Shown one piece after another: positions 6,087 to 6,487 of a DNA stretch of 6,487 bases. Numbering within the stretch: position 1 is the stretch's first letter; the number at the start of each line of letters is the position of its first letter. Location: NCBI GenBank assembly GCA_946886925.1, contig CAMPJQ010000167.1, positions 1 to 6,487 on the forward strand, given 5' to 3'. A program made the translations under genes and the position numbers. The notes beneath the pieces were generated by a model. The model had not been told where the DNA came from. It worked only from the letters and a program-made list of their open reading frames with translations, and made no database searches. This DNA is from an uncultured Terrimonas sp. GTDB lineage: Bacteria > Bacteroidota > Bacteroidia > Chitinophagales > Chitinophagaceae.

Positions 6087-6487
6087 TTACACCGCCAGCA
6101 AAATGGCTACATAATGACAGATGGCCGCTGCCAGCACAAAGAAATGCCACACGGCGTGGTTGTAAGTATATTTGTCCCACAGGTAAAAAACAACTCCCAG
6201 GCTGTAAAGTCCGCCGCCAATGAGCAGCATGATCAGCACCGGTTGGGGCAGGGCTACAAAAAATGTGCGTCCGCCGGCTACCAGTATCCATCCCATTGCC
6301 AGGTAAATAAAAGTGGATAATTTATTCCACCGGCCGGTATAAAATATTTTATACACCGTACCCAATGCCGTTAGTCCCCACAATACAGAGAGCAGTGTAA
6401 TACCAAAGGCATTGTTCATATAAATGAGCAAAAAGGGCGTATAGGTTCCCGCAATCAGAAAATAAATACTGATGTGATCAAGGACTG
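6087..6487 (-). CDS. Hemolysin III / TrhA (PAQR) family membrane protein, N-terminus outside window
   Basis: Only the last 132 residues are visible; the frame is open to the right edge and the protein starts beyond it. Members are seven-span membrane proteins, about 210 residues long in bacteria, named for hemolysin III and related to animal PAQR receptors. The fragment opens with VLDHISIYFLIAGTYTPF, the family's signature span with the conserved aspartate and histidine, and ends with NHAVWHFFVLAAAICHYVAI, giving the HxxxH pair and a further histidine in the last span that are thought to bind zinc. Between them are several hydrophobic spans. A TTG at 6431 falls inside the signature and is not a real start. 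Bacterial members are linked to membrane fluidity and energy balance rather than proven haemolysis. The gene ends 106 bases before the fsr ATG. The family call is strong. Confidence 0.93.
   Translation of the reverse strand, partial: VLDHISIYFLIAGTYTPFLLIYMNNAFGITLLSVLWGLTALGTVYKIFYTGRWNKLSTFIYLAMGWILVAGGRTFFVALPQPVLIMLLIGGGLYSLGVVFYLWDKYTYNHAVWHFFVLAAAICHYVAILLAV

Noticed and set aside
6031..6291. Minus-strand frame overlapping the hemolysin III gene
   Set aside because: It lies in a different frame from the motif-bearing PAQR protein, and its Cys- and Arg-rich product matches nothing.

Overview
The window looks like ordinary chromosome from a Bacteroidota bacterium, most plausibly of the Chitinophagaceae or a related group. 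The signs are AT-rich leaders without clear Shine-Dalgarno sequences, a TAnnTTTG-type -7 promoter element before the efflux gene, a secreted DUF4142 protein, a twin-arginine-exported Gfo/Idh/MocA oxidoreductase, and a short alkaline phosphatase. The assignment rests on gene content and style; there is no rRNA or marker gene here.

Layout. Positions 1-245 are an AT-rich, apparently non-coding leader. One plus-strand gene follows (246-785), a secreted DUF4142 ferritin-like protein. It converges on a long minus-strand series, with a good hairpin (868-906) between them. Read in the direction of transcription (right to left), the minus-strand series is: the C-terminal part of a hemolysin III/PAQR membrane protein running off the right edge (6087-6487); an Fsr-type fosmidomycin/drug efflux MFS transporter (4760-5980) with its own promoter-like element; a 129-residue ORF resembling an internal piece of the C-terminal region of type ISP/IIG restriction-modification enzymes (4309-4698); a stand-alone GyrI-like effector-binding protein (3786-4247); a possible 58-residue small gene (3586-3762); the Tat-exported oxidoreductase (2176-3549); and a secreted PhoA-family alkaline phosphatase (922-1998).

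How the genes may work together. The efflux pump, the restriction-enzyme-like fragment, the GyrI-like protein and the small ORF lie on one strand with gaps of 61, 61 and 23 bases, so they could share a transcript starting near 6000. A drug pump followed by a small-molecule-binding protein is a sensible pairing, but the link is inferred from order only. The oxidoreductase and phosphatase have longer gaps before them (36 bases after the small ORF, more than 200 if that ORF is not real; and 177 bases) and are probably separate units for periplasmic metabolism and phosphate scavenging.

I do not see a clearly new multi-gene system. The items most worth a second look are the restriction-enzyme-like fragment, the unrecognised 58-codon ORF, the pump/effector-domain pairing, and a purine-rich degenerate repeat between the oxidoreductase and the phosphatase.
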